From Fundidesulfovibrio agrisoli (GTDB taxonomy: Bacteria; Desulfobacterota; Desulfovibrionia; Desulfovibrionales; Desulfovibrionaceae): a DNA stretch of 39,715 nt. Below, piece by piece: positions 25,841 through 36,615 of this stretch. The stretch's first letter is position 1. Each line of letters begins with the position of its first letter. The notes beneath the pieces are model-generated. The model had not been told where the DNA came from, did not search any database, and saw only the letters and a program-made list of their open reading frames with translations. The stretch spans positions 1 through 39,715 of the forward strand of contig NZ_JAKZKX010000011.1 in NCBI RefSeq assembly GCF_022808715.1. Reading direction: 5' to 3'. The position numbers were made by a program, and so were the translations under genes.

Positions 25841-27212
25841 GAAAACTCCTGGGTTTTGTCATGGCGAACCGGGCCCAGTTCTTCACCCGGTAGACGACGA
25901 GCAGGGCCGAAGCCTGGAACGCCTGGGAAACAAGCATGGAAAGCCACACGCCGTCGGCGGTGCCCCAGGCCCGCCAGCCCAGCCACCAGGCCACGGGCAG
26001 GCGCACGCACCAGATGGAGACGGCGAACACGACGAGGTTGTACACCGTGGCCCCGGCCCCGGTCAAAGCTCCGGCAAGAATCATGCTGGTGCAGCTGAAG
26101 GGCGCGGCCACAAGGTTGTAGCGCAGGTAGGAGACGGTTTCGGCCGCCACCACGGGGTCCGGGGCCATGGCGGCGGAAAGTTCCGGCAGGAAGGGCCACA
26201 GGGCGAGCGCCAGCAGGCTCATGAGCCCCGTGCCCAGCAGCCAGATGCGATAGCCCATTCGTTTGGCCTCGGCCGGATCGCCCGCGCCCAGGGAGTGCCC
26301 CACCATGATCGAGGCCGTGAGGTTGAAGGCGAAGGCTGGCAGGAACACCCCCGATTCGATGCGCGCCCCGGCCGCGAAACCCGCCAGGGCCTCCACCCCG
26401 CCCGAGGGCAGCCCGCCGATGACGGCCAGCAGCACCATGTACCCCGAATGCCAGACCACCTGCATCAGCCCCGAAGGCAGGGCCACCTTGGCCATGTAGT
26501 ACCAGGCCCGGCGCACCCAGCGCAGCGGCGGAAACATGGATGCCTGCAGCAGGCCCGCCCGGCGCATGAGCCAGAAGTTGAGCGCCAGCCCGCCGGAGAC
26601 CGAGGCGAAGGTGCTCCAGGCCACGCCGATGTAGCCCATCTCCGGCAGGCCGAAGCGGCCCAGCCCGAGGCCCAGGTCCAGCCAGGCGTTCACCAGGCAG
26701 ACCAGGCCCATGGAGTAGAGCGGGGCCATGACCAGCTTGTGCGCGCGCAGCACCGCGCTGGTGATGATGAACAGGTAGTTGATGGGCAGGAGCCAGAGGA
26801 ACACGGTGAGTATTTCCCTGGTTGGGCCGAGCATGGGCGCGGGCACGTTGAGCAGGCCGAGGAAGCCGTCGCGCCAGGCCAGGCCTCCGGCCTGGGCCAG
26901 CGCGCCCAGGGCCGCGCCGGAGAGCAGGCACAGCCCGCCGTAGCGCGCCGCGCGCCTGAGCTTGCCCGCCCCCAGCGACTGGGAGAGCGCCGCCACCGAC
27001 CCGTTGGACACCGCGATGGCCACCGTGAGGAAGATGAACAGGGCCTGGGCCACCAGGCCCATGGCCGCCTGGGCCTCCCGGCCGATGCGTCCGCACACGG
27101 CCACGTCCGCGACCCCGATGAGGAAGTTGAAGACCATCATCAGGATCTGCGGCCAGGTGAGCTGCCAGATGGAGCGGTAGGGGCGTGAGGTGTCTATGTT
27201 CACGGGGTTCAA
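25833..27212 (-). CDS. MATE-family multidrug/metabolite efflux transporter
   Basis: A 459-residue inner-membrane transporter with about 12 membrane helices arranged as two MatE repeats. The opening helix reads LTWPQILMMVFNFLIGVADV, and similar hydrophobic segments follow to the end. MATE proteins export cationic drugs or metabolites in exchange for sodium or protons. The start is uncertain: TTG at 27212 is the longest reading, GTG at 27203 is more usual, and neither has a clear Shine-Dalgarno. It overlaps the downstream DUF2156 gene. Family is secure, substrate unknown. Confidence 0.92.
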   Translation of the reverse strand: MNPVNIDTSRPYRSIWQLTWPQILMMVFNFLIGVADVAVCGRIGREAQAAMGLVAQALFIFLTVAIAVSNGSVAALSQSLGAGKLRRAARYGGLCLLSGAALGALAQAGGLAWRDGFLGLLNVPAPMLGPTREILTVFLWLLPINYLFIITSAVLRAHKLVMAPLYSMGLVCLVNAWLDLGLGLGRFGLPEMGYIGVAWSTFASVSGGLALNFWLMRRAGLLQASMFPPLRWVRRAWYYMAKVALPSGLMQVVWHSGYMVLLAVIGGLPSGGVEALAGFAAGARIESGVFLPAFAFNLTASIMVGHSLGAGDPAEAKRMGYRIWLLGTGLMSLLALALWPFLPELSAAMAPDPVVAAETVSYLRYNLVAAPFSCTSMILAGALTGAGATVYNLVVFAVSIWCVRLPVAWWLGWRAWGTADGVWLSMLVSQAFQASALLVVYRVKNWARFAMTKPRSFRE

Positions 27213-27315
27213 GGCCTACGTAAGCGCGGGCGTGCGGTCAATGGGGGATCGCCCTCTGGGGCCGGGTGGGTCGACCGTGCTTCAGCCGGTGGCAGGCTTG
27301 TGCCGAGGTTTTAGT

Positions 27316-27333
27316 TATGTTAGCCCTAGCATA
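27316..27333. promoter_or_regulatory. Imperfect palindrome before the ModE-like gene
   Basis: TATGTTA-GCCC-TAGCATA has 7-bp arms with one mismatch and lies 27 bp before the start codon in an A/T-rich patch. Location and composition fit an operator for the ModE-like protein encoded next, but it is not the enterobacterial ModE box. Confidence 0.45.
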
Positions 27334-27359
27334 TATGTTTTTTTAGGGAAAGGTGACCA

Positions 27360-27746
27360 ATGGACGCACCCTACGCCGTGCTGCGCCTGCACACCTGGCT
27401 CGAAGTCCCGGAAGGGATGCTTTTGGGCCTGGGGCGGGCGGAGCTGCTGATGCGCATCGAGGAGACAGGCTCCCTCAACAAGGCCGCCCAGGTGATGGGC
27501 ATGTCCTACCGGGCGGCCTGGGGCAGGCTCAAGGCCAGCGAGGCCATCGTGGGCGAGCCCCTGGTGGAGAAGACCCCGGGCAACAAGGGTTTCGTGCTCA
27601 CCGCCCTGGGCAAGCGCCTGACCGTCGACTTCAAGTCCTGGCACGACGACGTGGAACGCTACGCCCTGGCCCGCGCCAGGGAGACGTTCCCATGGCCGGT
27701 GGAATCTTTCCAGACAAAGGAGAAGGAGCGCAATGCTCAAGGATAG
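27360..27746 (+). CDS. ModE-like winged-helix regulator (DNA-binding domain only)
   Basis: A 128-residue protein matching the N-terminal winged-helix domain of ModE: LGLGRAELLMRIEETGSLNKAAQVMGMSYRAAWGRLKASEAIVGEPLVE, then the wing at about 80-90. ModE controls molybdate uptake and Mo-enzyme genes, sensing molybdate through C-terminal MOP domains; these are absent here, so this form must sense something else or nothing. Stand-alone ModE-type regulators are known from sulfate reducers. Its stop overlaps the next gene by 14 bp. The molybdenum-type gene downstream supports a role in molybdenum or tungsten metabolism. Confidence 0.88.
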   Translation: MDAPYAVLRLHTWLEVPEGMLLGLGRAELLMRIEETGSLNKAAQVMGMSYRAAWGRLKASEAIVGEPLVEKTPGNKGFVLTALGKRLTVDFKSWHDDVERYALARARETFPWPVESFQTKEKERNAQG

Positions 27747-29358
27747 GCTTGTCTGCGGCCTCAGCCGGGCGGAATACGTGGAGCGGATCACCTGGTTCCA
27801 CAACTATGCAGCTCCCGGCCTGCTGGTGGGCGGGTTCATGGTGGACGCCGCGCGGCGCAGGCTGCCCGAGGGCACGCTCTTCGAGGCCGCCTGCGAGACG
27901 ACCTCCTGCCTGCCGGACGCGGTGCAGCTCTTCACCCCCTGCACCGTGGGCAACGGCTGGCTGCGGGTTCTGGATCTGGGCCGCTACGCCCTGACCCTCT
28001 ACGACAAGTACACCGGCCAGGGCTTCCGCGTTCACATGGACCCGGCCCTGCTCGGCCCCTACCCGGAGATCGCGGGCTGGTTCCTCAAGCGCACCCCCAA
28101 GGCCGAGCAGGACACCGAAGCCCTGGCGGACGAAATCTTCGAAGCCGGGGAGTCCATCCTCACGGTGCGCCGGGTGCAGGTTTCGGCCGCATACCTGGGC
28201 AAGAACCACAAGGGCTCCATCGCCGTCTGCCCGGCCTGCGGCGAGGCCTACCCGGCCAAGCACGGCGGGCTGTGCAAGGGCTGCCTGGGCGGCTCCCCGG
28301 TGCTGCGGGCCGAGGCCGCGCCCAGGCCCCGCGCGGTGCCCGTGGCTCAGGCCGTGGGCAGGCGCGCCCTGCACGACATGACCGAGGTGCAGCCCGGCGT
28401 CTCCAAGGAGGCCAGTTTCCAGCGTGGCCAGACCATCACCGCGGGCGACCTCTGCCGCCTGCAGCGCATGGGCCGCATGGAGGTGTTCGTGGAGGACGAG
28501 GGCGGCCCCGAGGCCGGGTTCGTCCACGAGGACGACGCCGCCACGGCCCTGGCCGGGGCGCTCTGCCAGGGCGGCGCGCTGGAGGCCGCGGGGCCACCGC
28601 GCGAAGGCAAGATCACCCTGTTGGCCGCCCGCGACGGCCTGTTCACCGTGGACGTGGAGCGCCTGCAGGCCCTGAACGCGCTCACCGACGTGGCCCTCTC
28701 CGTGCGCCACCACGGCAGCCTGGTCAAGGCCGGGGAGGCCGTGGGCGGGGTGCGGGCCATCCCCCTGCACCTGGACCGCGCCGTGCTGGACAAGGCCCTG
28801 GCCCTGTGCTCCGGGTCGCTCTTGCTGGATGTGGCCCCCCTGCGCCGTCTGCGCGCCGGGGCGCTCATCACCGGCTCCGAGGTGTTCACCGGACTCATCG
28901 AGGACAAGTTCGCCCCCGTGCTGGCCGCCAAGCTCCAGGCCCTGGGCTCGGAACTGGCCGAGGTGCGCTTCGCCCCGGACGACGCAGAGGCCATAGCCGC
29001 TGGCGCGCGCGAACTGCTCCGGAGCGGCTGCGAGCTGATTCTGACCACGGCGGGCATGAGCGTGGACCCCGGCGACGTGACCCGCAAGGGTTTGCAGGAC
29101 GCGGGCGTGAGCGGTGAGCTGTTCGGCATGCCCGTGCTGCCCGGCAACATGCTGCTGCTGGCCCGGGCCGGGACAGTGCCCGTGATCGGGGTGCCCGCCT
29201 GCGCGCTGTTCCACCAGGTCACCAGCCTGGACATCCTGCTGCCGCGCGTGCTGGCCGGGCAGGAGATCACCCGGGCGGACCTGGCCGCTCTTGGCCACGG
29301 CGGCTTCTGCATGAACTGCGTGCGCTGCTCCTTCCCGCATTGCCCGTTCGGCAAGTAG
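27733..29358 (+). CDS. FmdE-MoeA-type fusion protein (Mo/W cofactor related)
   Basis: A 541-residue fusion. The N-terminal FmdE domain (about 1-150) shows WFHNYAAPGLLVGGF and LPDAVQLFTPCTVGNG, as in the formylmethanofuran-dehydrogenase-operon protein E. A zinc ribbon follows (CPACGEAYPAKHGGLCKGC, about 164-182). The C-terminal half contains a molybdopterin-binding MoeA/MogA-like domain (about 375-515; GALITGSEVFTG, then TTAGMSVDPGDVT). The last 20 residues are cysteine-rich (CxxCxxCxxxxC) and may hold a metal cluster. It is probably involved in Mo- or W-cofactor handling for a formate- or formylmethanofuran-type dehydrogenase. Starts within the upstream ModE-like gene; AAGGAG precedes the ATG. 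Confidence 0.88.
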   Translation: MLKDRLVCGLSRAEYVERITWFHNYAAPGLLVGGFMVDAARRRLPEGTLFEAACETTSCLPDAVQLFTPCTVGNGWLRVLDLGRYALTLYDKYTGQGFRVHMDPALLGPYPEIAGWFLKRTPKAEQDTEALADEIFEAGESILTVRRVQVSAAYLGKNHKGSIAVCPACGEAYPAKHGGLCKGCLGGSPVLRAEAAPRPRAVPVAQAVGRRALHDMTEVQPGVSKEASFQRGQTITAGDLCRLQRMGRMEVFVEDEGGPEAGFVHEDDAATALAGALCQGGALEAAGPPREGKITLLAARDGLFTVDVERLQALNALTDVALSVRHHGSLVKAGEAVGGVRAIPLHLDRAVLDKALALCSGSLLLDVAPLRRLRAGALITGSEVFTGLIEDKFAPVLAAKLQALGSELAEVRFAPDDAEAIAAGARELLRSGCELILTTAGMSVDPGDVTRKGLQDAGVSGELFGMPVLPGNMLLLARAGTVPVIGVPACALFHQVTSLDILLPRVLAGQEITRADLAALGHGGFCMNCVRCSFPHCPFGK

Positions 29359-29374
29359 ACGGTATGGGAGCGGC

Positions 29375-30598
29375 ATGCTCCTGAGCTTGAAAATCGCCCT
29401 GCAGGCCCTGGCCACGCACAAGCTGCGCACGGCCCTGGCCATGCTGGGCGTTTTTCTTGGTGCCCTGGCCCTTACCGGTGTGCGCCACGTTTCCAAGGCC
29501 ATGCTGCGCCAGGCCGAGATAGAGGTCGAAAAGCTCGGCCCCAACCTCTTCGCCGTGCTGGCCGGGCAGGTGCGCTTCACCCGCGGCGGCGCGGCCCGCA
29601 CCCCCGGCGGGGCCAACACCTTCGCCCTGGAGGACGCCCAGGCCCTGATCCGCTCCCTGCCGGGGGTGGTCAAGGCCGTGCCCCTGGTGCTGCGCACCGT
29701 GCCCATCCGCAAGGGCAACACCACGGTGCAGGCCCAGCTTGTGGCCGCCTGGCCGGACTACCCGGCCGTGCGCTCCTTCCAGCCCGAGCTCGGGCGCTTC
29801 TACACCTGGCAGGAGGAGAACGAACGCGCCAAGGTGGTGGTGCTGGGCCTCAAGATCGCCCAGCGCCTCTTCGGCGACCCGCAGAAGGCCGTGGGCGAGG
29901 TGGTCTACATCTTCAAGGCCGGGCTCGTGGTGGTAGGCGTCATGGAGGAGAAGGGCGCGGACATCTCCGGCACCGACCAGGACGAGCAGATCTTCGTCCC
30001 GCTCTCAACCTACATGCGGCGCATGGCCAACCAGACCTGGGTCACCGGCGTGTTCATGCAGATGGCCGACGGCACGGACTTCGCCCGCACCAAGTCGGCC
30101 GCCACGGAGATCATGCGCCTGCGCCACAACATCACCGGCGGCAAGAAGGAGGACTTCTCCGTGCTCACCGCCGAGGACACCATGCAGCTCAAGCAGCAGG
30201 CCCTGGACCTGGTGGAGGTGCTTGGCATCATCAGCTCCACGCTCTCCTTCGCGGTGGGGGGGCTGGGCATCCTCTCCATCATGATCCTGCTGGTGAGGGC
30301 CAGGCGCCTGGAGATCGGCGTGCGCCGCGCCATGGGGGCGCGCAGGACAGACATCATGCGCCAGTTCCTGCTGGAATCGGGCATGATGAGCGCCGCCGGA
30401 GGCGCGGCCGGGGTTCTGGCCGCCCTGGGGCTGTTGACGGTGGTCTATTCCCTGGGCGGCTTCCCCTACGTCTACGACGGCTGGCTCATCGCGCAGGCCC
30501 TGGCCGGGTCGGCGCTGCTGGGCTTCGCCGCCGGGGCCTACCCGGCCTGGCAGGCCGCCAACGTGGAGGTGCTCCAGGTGCTGCGCGGGAAGGAGTAG
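29375..30598 (+). CDS. ABC transporter permease, MacB/FtsX type
   Basis: A 407-residue permease with one N-terminal membrane helix (about 17-38), a large periplasmic MacB_PCD domain (about 45-275) and three C-terminal helices forming the FtsX domain (about 284-307, 338-360, 370-390), including the signature RRLEIGVRRAMGARRTDI. MacB-type systems move substrates or signals using energy from a separate ATPase. No ATPase gene is beside it. It begins 17 bp after the FmdE fusion, GGGAG before its ATG, so it belongs to the same transcript. A twin-hairpin repeat follows. Substrate is unknown. Confidence 0.9.
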   Translation: MLLSLKIALQALATHKLRTALAMLGVFLGALALTGVRHVSKAMLRQAEIEVEKLGPNLFAVLAGQVRFTRGGAARTPGGANTFALEDAQALIRSLPGVVKAVPLVLRTVPIRKGNTTVQAQLVAAWPDYPAVRSFQPELGRFYTWQEENERAKVVVLGLKIAQRLFGDPQKAVGEVVYIFKAGLVVVGVMEEKGADISGTDQDEQIFVPLSTYMRRMANQTWVTGVFMQMADGTDFARTKSAATEIMRLRHNITGGKKEDFSVLTAEDTMQLKQQALDLVEVLGIISSTLSFAVGGLGILSIMILLVRARRLEIGVRRAMGARRTDIMRQFLLESGMMSAAGGAAGVLAALGLLTVVYSLGGFPYVYDGWLIAQALAGSALLGFAAGAYPAWQAANVEVLQVLRGKE

Positions 30599-30614
30599 GA
30601 GAGATTTCGGAAAT

Positions 30615-30631
30615 GCGGGGCTACGTCCCGC
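30615..30631 (+). repeat. Solo hairpin resembling stem 1 of the twin-hairpin element
   Basis: GCGGGGC-TAC-GTCCCGC folds with one G-U pair and has the same stem sequence as the first hairpin of copies 2 and 3. It lies 16 bp after the permease stop, 32 bp before copy 3. Confidence 0.6.
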
Positions 30632-30662
30632 GTCTCCCAGAGAGCAGGAGTGTTTTCTTGAT

Positions 30663-30717
30663 GCGGGGCGCTGCCCCGCGCCCCGCCAGGGGGATGATCC
30701 CCCTGGACCCCGCAATA
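30663..30717 (+). repeat. Twin-hairpin element, copy 3
   Basis: Stem 1 is GCGGGGC-GCT-GCCCCGC (30663-30679), then GCCCCG, stem 2 CCAGGGGGAT-G-ATCCCCCTGG (30686-30706), then ACCCCGCAA. It matches copy 2 along its length, with paired changes at the outer base pairs of stem 2. Confidence 0.87.
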
Positions 30718-30750
30718 ATCGGCCCGGGAGGCAAAGCCTCCCGGGCCGAT
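30718..30750. other. 15-bp perfect hairpin after twin-hairpin copy 3
   Basis: ATCGGCCCGGGAGGC (30718-30732) and its exact inverse (30736-30750) flank an AAA loop. It has no T tract. It lies directly after copy 3 in the gap between convergent genes and may act as a bidirectional barrier. Confidence 0.7.
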
Positions 30751-30801
30751 CATGTTCCGTGAGAACGCGATGCGCGCAGGCCGGAACGCGAAGCTACTTG
30801 G

Positions 30802-30858
30802 GGGTGCAGGGGCATCATGCCCCTGCCGGAGGGGTTCGGGGAGGCAGCGCCTCCCCGA
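30802..30858 (-). repeat. Twin-hairpin element, copy 4 (after the hybrid kinase gene)
   Basis: In the sense direction of the kinase gene: TCGGGGAGGC-GCT-GCCTCCCCGA (30836-30858), ACCCCTCCG linker, GCAGGGGCAT-G-ATGCCCCTGC (30806-30826), then ACCCC. It begins 21 bp after the kinase stop. Its first loop (GCT) and second loop (ATGAT centre) equal those of copy 3. Confidence 0.8.
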
Positions 30859-30879
30859 GAAAATATCATCCCGGCCGCC

Positions 30880-33723
<2,844 letters not shown>

Positions 33724-33881
33724 TCCTGGGTTCCTGGAACAAGTTGAAAAAGGCTGGTCAGGCTTTGCATATCATGTCCCGAAACATTTGGAAATGGTAG
33801 CCGGACGATCCGGCCCCGTGGCCCCTGTGCGCTCGGCGGTGTCGGCCGTTCGGAAAGAGGGCCTGCGGAAGCGCGGAGGGC

Positions 33882-34568
33882 TCATCCCTTCTTGATGGGG
33901 TCGATATGCCAGCGTTCGAAACCCTTGTCGTGCACGAGGCTCGTGTGGTGGGTGCCGAAAACGGCCATGAGCGAGCGCACCAGCCCGTGCATGCCGAACA
34001 GGGTGGGCTTGCGGGGGTCCGTGCGGACGAAGCTCTCGACGATCTGGCCCAGCTTGCCGGGGGCCTCCACCTCCAGCCCGCGCCAGTAGCGGAAGGAGGC
34101 CATGGCCAGGCCCGTATCCACCACGAACTCCAGGCTGGGCAGGGCGCCTCCCTGGCGCAGGATGGAGGCCGACTGCTTGAAGCGGGCGTCGATGTCGTCC
34201 CCCTGGGCCTTGGGGGCGATCTCCATGAGCACGGCCTGGACGTACCAGTCCAGGGCGGCGTCGAAGAGCGGGCGGTAGGCGTTGCGCAGGGAAGGGTCCG
34301 TACCGGGGGCGAAGTTCGGGCGCCCGAACTGGGGGTGGACCTGCTCGGCCAGCAGGGCGTGAACCATCTGGTGCAGGTAGCGCCCGAAGCTCGGGGTCTG
34401 GCCGGAGGACTCGCGCGGCCAGTACACCACGTGCTTGCGCCGCGCCGGGTCAGAGACGACCTCGAACATCTCGCGCATGAACTCCTCTTCGATTGGCCAG
34501 GTGAAGCGGGAGGTCAAGTTCGCGACGATGGTATTGCGCTCTTCGGCGGAGGGGCCGTGCTTGGCCAT
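33882..34568 (-). CDS. Conserved-looking hypothetical protein between HD-GYP and kinase
   Basis: A 228-residue soluble protein not assigned to a family. It is predicted mostly helical, without signal peptide or membrane segments, and has several aromatic and histidine residues (for example VVYWPRESS, RYLHQMVHALL, MHGLVRSLMAVFGTHH). AAGGAG stands 8 bp before the ATG. It lies 34 bp after the HD-GYP gene and before the hybrid kinase, so it may share that signalling pathway. The reading is supported by position, ribosome binding site and codon pattern, not by homology. Confidence 0.8.
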   Translation of the reverse strand: MAKHGPSAEERNTIVANLTSRFTWPIEEEFMREMFEVVSDPARRKHVVYWPRESSGQTPSFGRYLHQMVHALLAEQVHPQFGRPNFAPGTDPSLRNAYRPLFDAALDWYVQAVLMEIAPKAQGDDIDARFKQSASILRQGGALPSLEFVVDTGLAMASFRYWRGLEVEAPGKLGQIVESFVRTDPRKPTLFGMHGLVRSLMAVFGTHHTSLVHDKGFERWHIDPIKKG

Positions 34569-34602
34569 GCCGTATGCTCCTTCAGTGATTGGCCGCGCCT
34601 GG

Positions 34603-35829
34603 CTAAAGCAGATGGCGGGCGCTTATGCCGTGGGGCCTCGGGTCGACGATGCCCACGATGTTCACGGGCGTGGCCGGGGCGGGTCCGTCCTTGCCGGAGA
34701 GGTCCATGCTCACGGGGTGGACGGGGGACATGTCCTGGTCGAAGACGATGGTGATCTTGGGGCGCAGGGGCGTATCCGGGTTGGACTGGCAGACCACGGC
34801 GTGCTCCCCGGTGCTCAGGCGCACCAGGCTGCCCGCGGGGTAGATTCCCAGGCACTTGATGAAGCGGTCCAGCAGGGCCTGGCCGAAATCCTTCTCGCGC
34901 ATGGAGTACATTACGGAGAGCGCCTTGTCCGGCAGGAGCCTCTCCTTGTAGGGGCGGACCTGGGTCAGGGCGTCGAACACGTCGGCCACGGCCAGCAGCC
35001 TGCCGTGGAAGCATTGCTCAGCGCCCTTGAGCCCCTGGGGGTAGCCGGAGCCGTCGTGGCGCTCGTGGTGCTCGGCGATGCCGCGCAACACGTGCTCGGG
35101 CAGGGTCATGCAGCCGGAGATCACGGAGCAGCTCTCCACGGGGTGGCGCTTGAGCCTGGCGTACTCCTCGTCGGTGAGCCTGCCCGGCTTGTCCAGCAGG
35201 TCGCCCGGGGACAGGGCCTTGCCCACGTCGTGCAGCAGCCCTGCCACGGTCAGGTCGGTGACCTGGTTGCGCGAAAGGCCCAGGGAGTCGCCGAAGGCGG
35301 CGGCCGCCACGGCCACGCCCACGCCGTGGCGCACGGAGTAGCTGCCCGCGTCGTGGTGCTTGGTCAGGCAGATCAGGGCGTCGCGGTTGCGGGTGACCGA
35401 GGCGGCGATGTCGCGCGCGGACTCCAGGCATGGTCCCGGATCGATGGTGCCGCCGGAGGCCACGGCCTCCATGGCCCGGCCAAGGGCGGCCAGGGCCTTG
35501 CCCTGCACGGCCAGGGCCACCGGAAGCTCGTCCGCCAGGGCGGAGCTCTTGTTGCTGCGGAAGGTCCCCGCGCCGTCGCGCAGGGCCTCGTTGACGGCTT
35601 TCTCGATTGCGGCCCTGTCGTAGATGCGGGCCGAGGCCTCGTTGTGCAGGTTCCTGTCGGTTTCTATGAAAGCTTCGGCAAAACCCCCGGCGCGCACCTC
35701 GCGGATATGCTCTTCGGACCTGATGGGGCCTTCCTCGGCGTAGAGATAGGGATGGTCGAGCCAGGAGAGCCCTGTATCGACGATATACATGCCGACCTGG
35801 AGGTCGAAGATGCGCACCTTTTTAAGCAT
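34603..35829 (-). CDS. HD-GYP domain protein with DUF3391 (c-di-GMP phosphodiesterase)
   Basis: A 408-residue protein with an N-terminal DUF3391 region (about 1-125) and an HD-GYP domain (about 155-345). The metal-binding HD pair is H200-D201 in LLHDVGK, and the GYP motif is intact in HHERHDGSGYP (254-264). Such proteins hydrolyse cyclic di-GMP to GMP and influence motility and biofilm formation. The C-terminal tail (346-408) is a small beta-rich extension of unknown role. The ribosome binding site is weak. It is the first gene of a probable three-gene unit with the hypothetical protein and the hybrid kinase. Confidence 0.93.
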   Translation of the reverse strand: MLKKVRIFDLQVGMYIVDTGLSWLDHPYLYAEEGPIRSEEHIREVRAGGFAEAFIETDRNLHNEASARIYDRAAIEKAVNEALRDGAGTFRSNKSSALADELPVALAVQGKALAALGRAMEAVASGGTIDPGPCLESARDIAASVTRNRDALICLTKHHDAGSYSVRHGVGVAVAAAAFGDSLGLSRNQVTDLTVAGLLHDVGKALSPGDLLDKPGRLTDEEYARLKRHPVESCSVISGCMTLPEHVLRGIAEHHERHDGSGYPQGLKGAEQCFHGRLLAVADVFDALTQVRPYKERLLPDKALSVMYSMREKDFGQALLDRFIKCLGIYPAGSLVRLSTGEHAVVCQSNPDTPLRPKITIVFDQDMSPVHPVSMDLSGKDGPAPATPVNIVGIVDPRPHGISARHLL

Positions 35830-35905
35830 CGCGGCACAGTCTTGAAATTACGAATGTAAAGCACACTAGGCATGGGCGCAGTCGCACGTCAAGGGTCGCG
35901 CAGGG

Positions 35906-35987
35906 TCGGCCATCCCGCGAGGGCGGGCCTGCAACCCGGAGAGCGTCGCAATGATGCGTTTGGGGAACGAAGAATCGGCCATCCCGC
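35906..35987. repeat. Direct repeat of TCGGCCATCCCGC
   Basis: Two identical 13-bp copies start at 35906 and 35975, 69 bp apart, each followed by a G-rich GGGCGGxCC block. They lie in the 182-bp gap between the HD-GYP gene and the 3D-domain gene, which carries no open gene. Confidence 0.6.
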
Positions 35988-36011
35988 AGGGGGCGGCCCG
36001 GGGCAGGGGCT

Positions 36012-36482
36012 CTATTCCCAGGAGATGGTCAGCTCGCGCTTGCCCCACTGCAGGGCGCCGGCGTGGTCGCTGCCGAAGTATATGTCGATGGTCCTGGTGT
36101 GCCTGGGGCTCATGACGTCCATGACCACGAACTCGCCGAGGCCCTTGAGGCGGATCTTCTGGTCCAGGCGCAGGCCGTGGCTCTCCAGCAGGTCGGGCGA
36201 GACGGCGATGGCGTTGACCTGGTCGGTCAGCAGCGCGCCGTTGGCCGCCCGGGGCTTGGCCCGGGAGGAGCCCGCAACGCTCTTGGCGGAATAGGCCATG
36301 GCCGTTACGTCGAGGGTGTTGGTTTTCTCGGGGAGGGCGAAAAGCCTGGTGGGGGAGCAAGACAGGGTGGCAGGGTCTTGCTCCACCAGGCAGGCTGTCT
36401 TCTTGGCGCATCCCGGAAGGAGGAGGAGGCCAAGAACAAGGGCTTTTGCGGCCCACGCAAACGACAAGGAGGATGGCTTCAT
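36012..36482 (-). CDS. 3D-domain lipoprotein
   Basis: A 156-residue predicted lipoprotein. Starting at 36482 gives a compact signal peptide ending in the lipobox LPGC (C25). Longer readings (ATG at 36527, TTG at 36563) would bury the signal sequence. The C-terminal part matches the 3D (Asp-Asp-Asp) domain of peptidoglycan-active proteins: TAMAYSAKS, VNAIAVSPDLLESHGLRLDQ, FVVMDVM, TIDIYFGS. This fold is the catalytic unit of MltA-type lytic transglycosylases and YuiC-like hydrolases. It probably acts on cell wall in the periplasm. No good Shine-Dalgarno was found. Confidence 0.78.
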   Translation of the reverse strand: MKPSSLSFAWAAKALVLGLLLLPGCAKKTACLVEQDPATLSCSPTRLFALPEKTNTLDVTAMAYSAKSVAGSSRAKPRAANGALLTDQVNAIAVSPDLLESHGLRLDQKIRLKGLGEFVVMDVMSPRHTRTIDIYFGSDHAGALQWGKRELTISWE

Positions 36483-36615
36483 ACAGGCGGCGGCGGAGGA
36501 AACGCCGCGGCCTTCATCATTTGTCATGGTCAATCGTCTAGCAGGCCCCGGGAAACGGAGCAAGGCGCGCGGCGGTTTATGAACATCTTTTCATCCACGG
36601 GCGCCCAGGGCGCGC

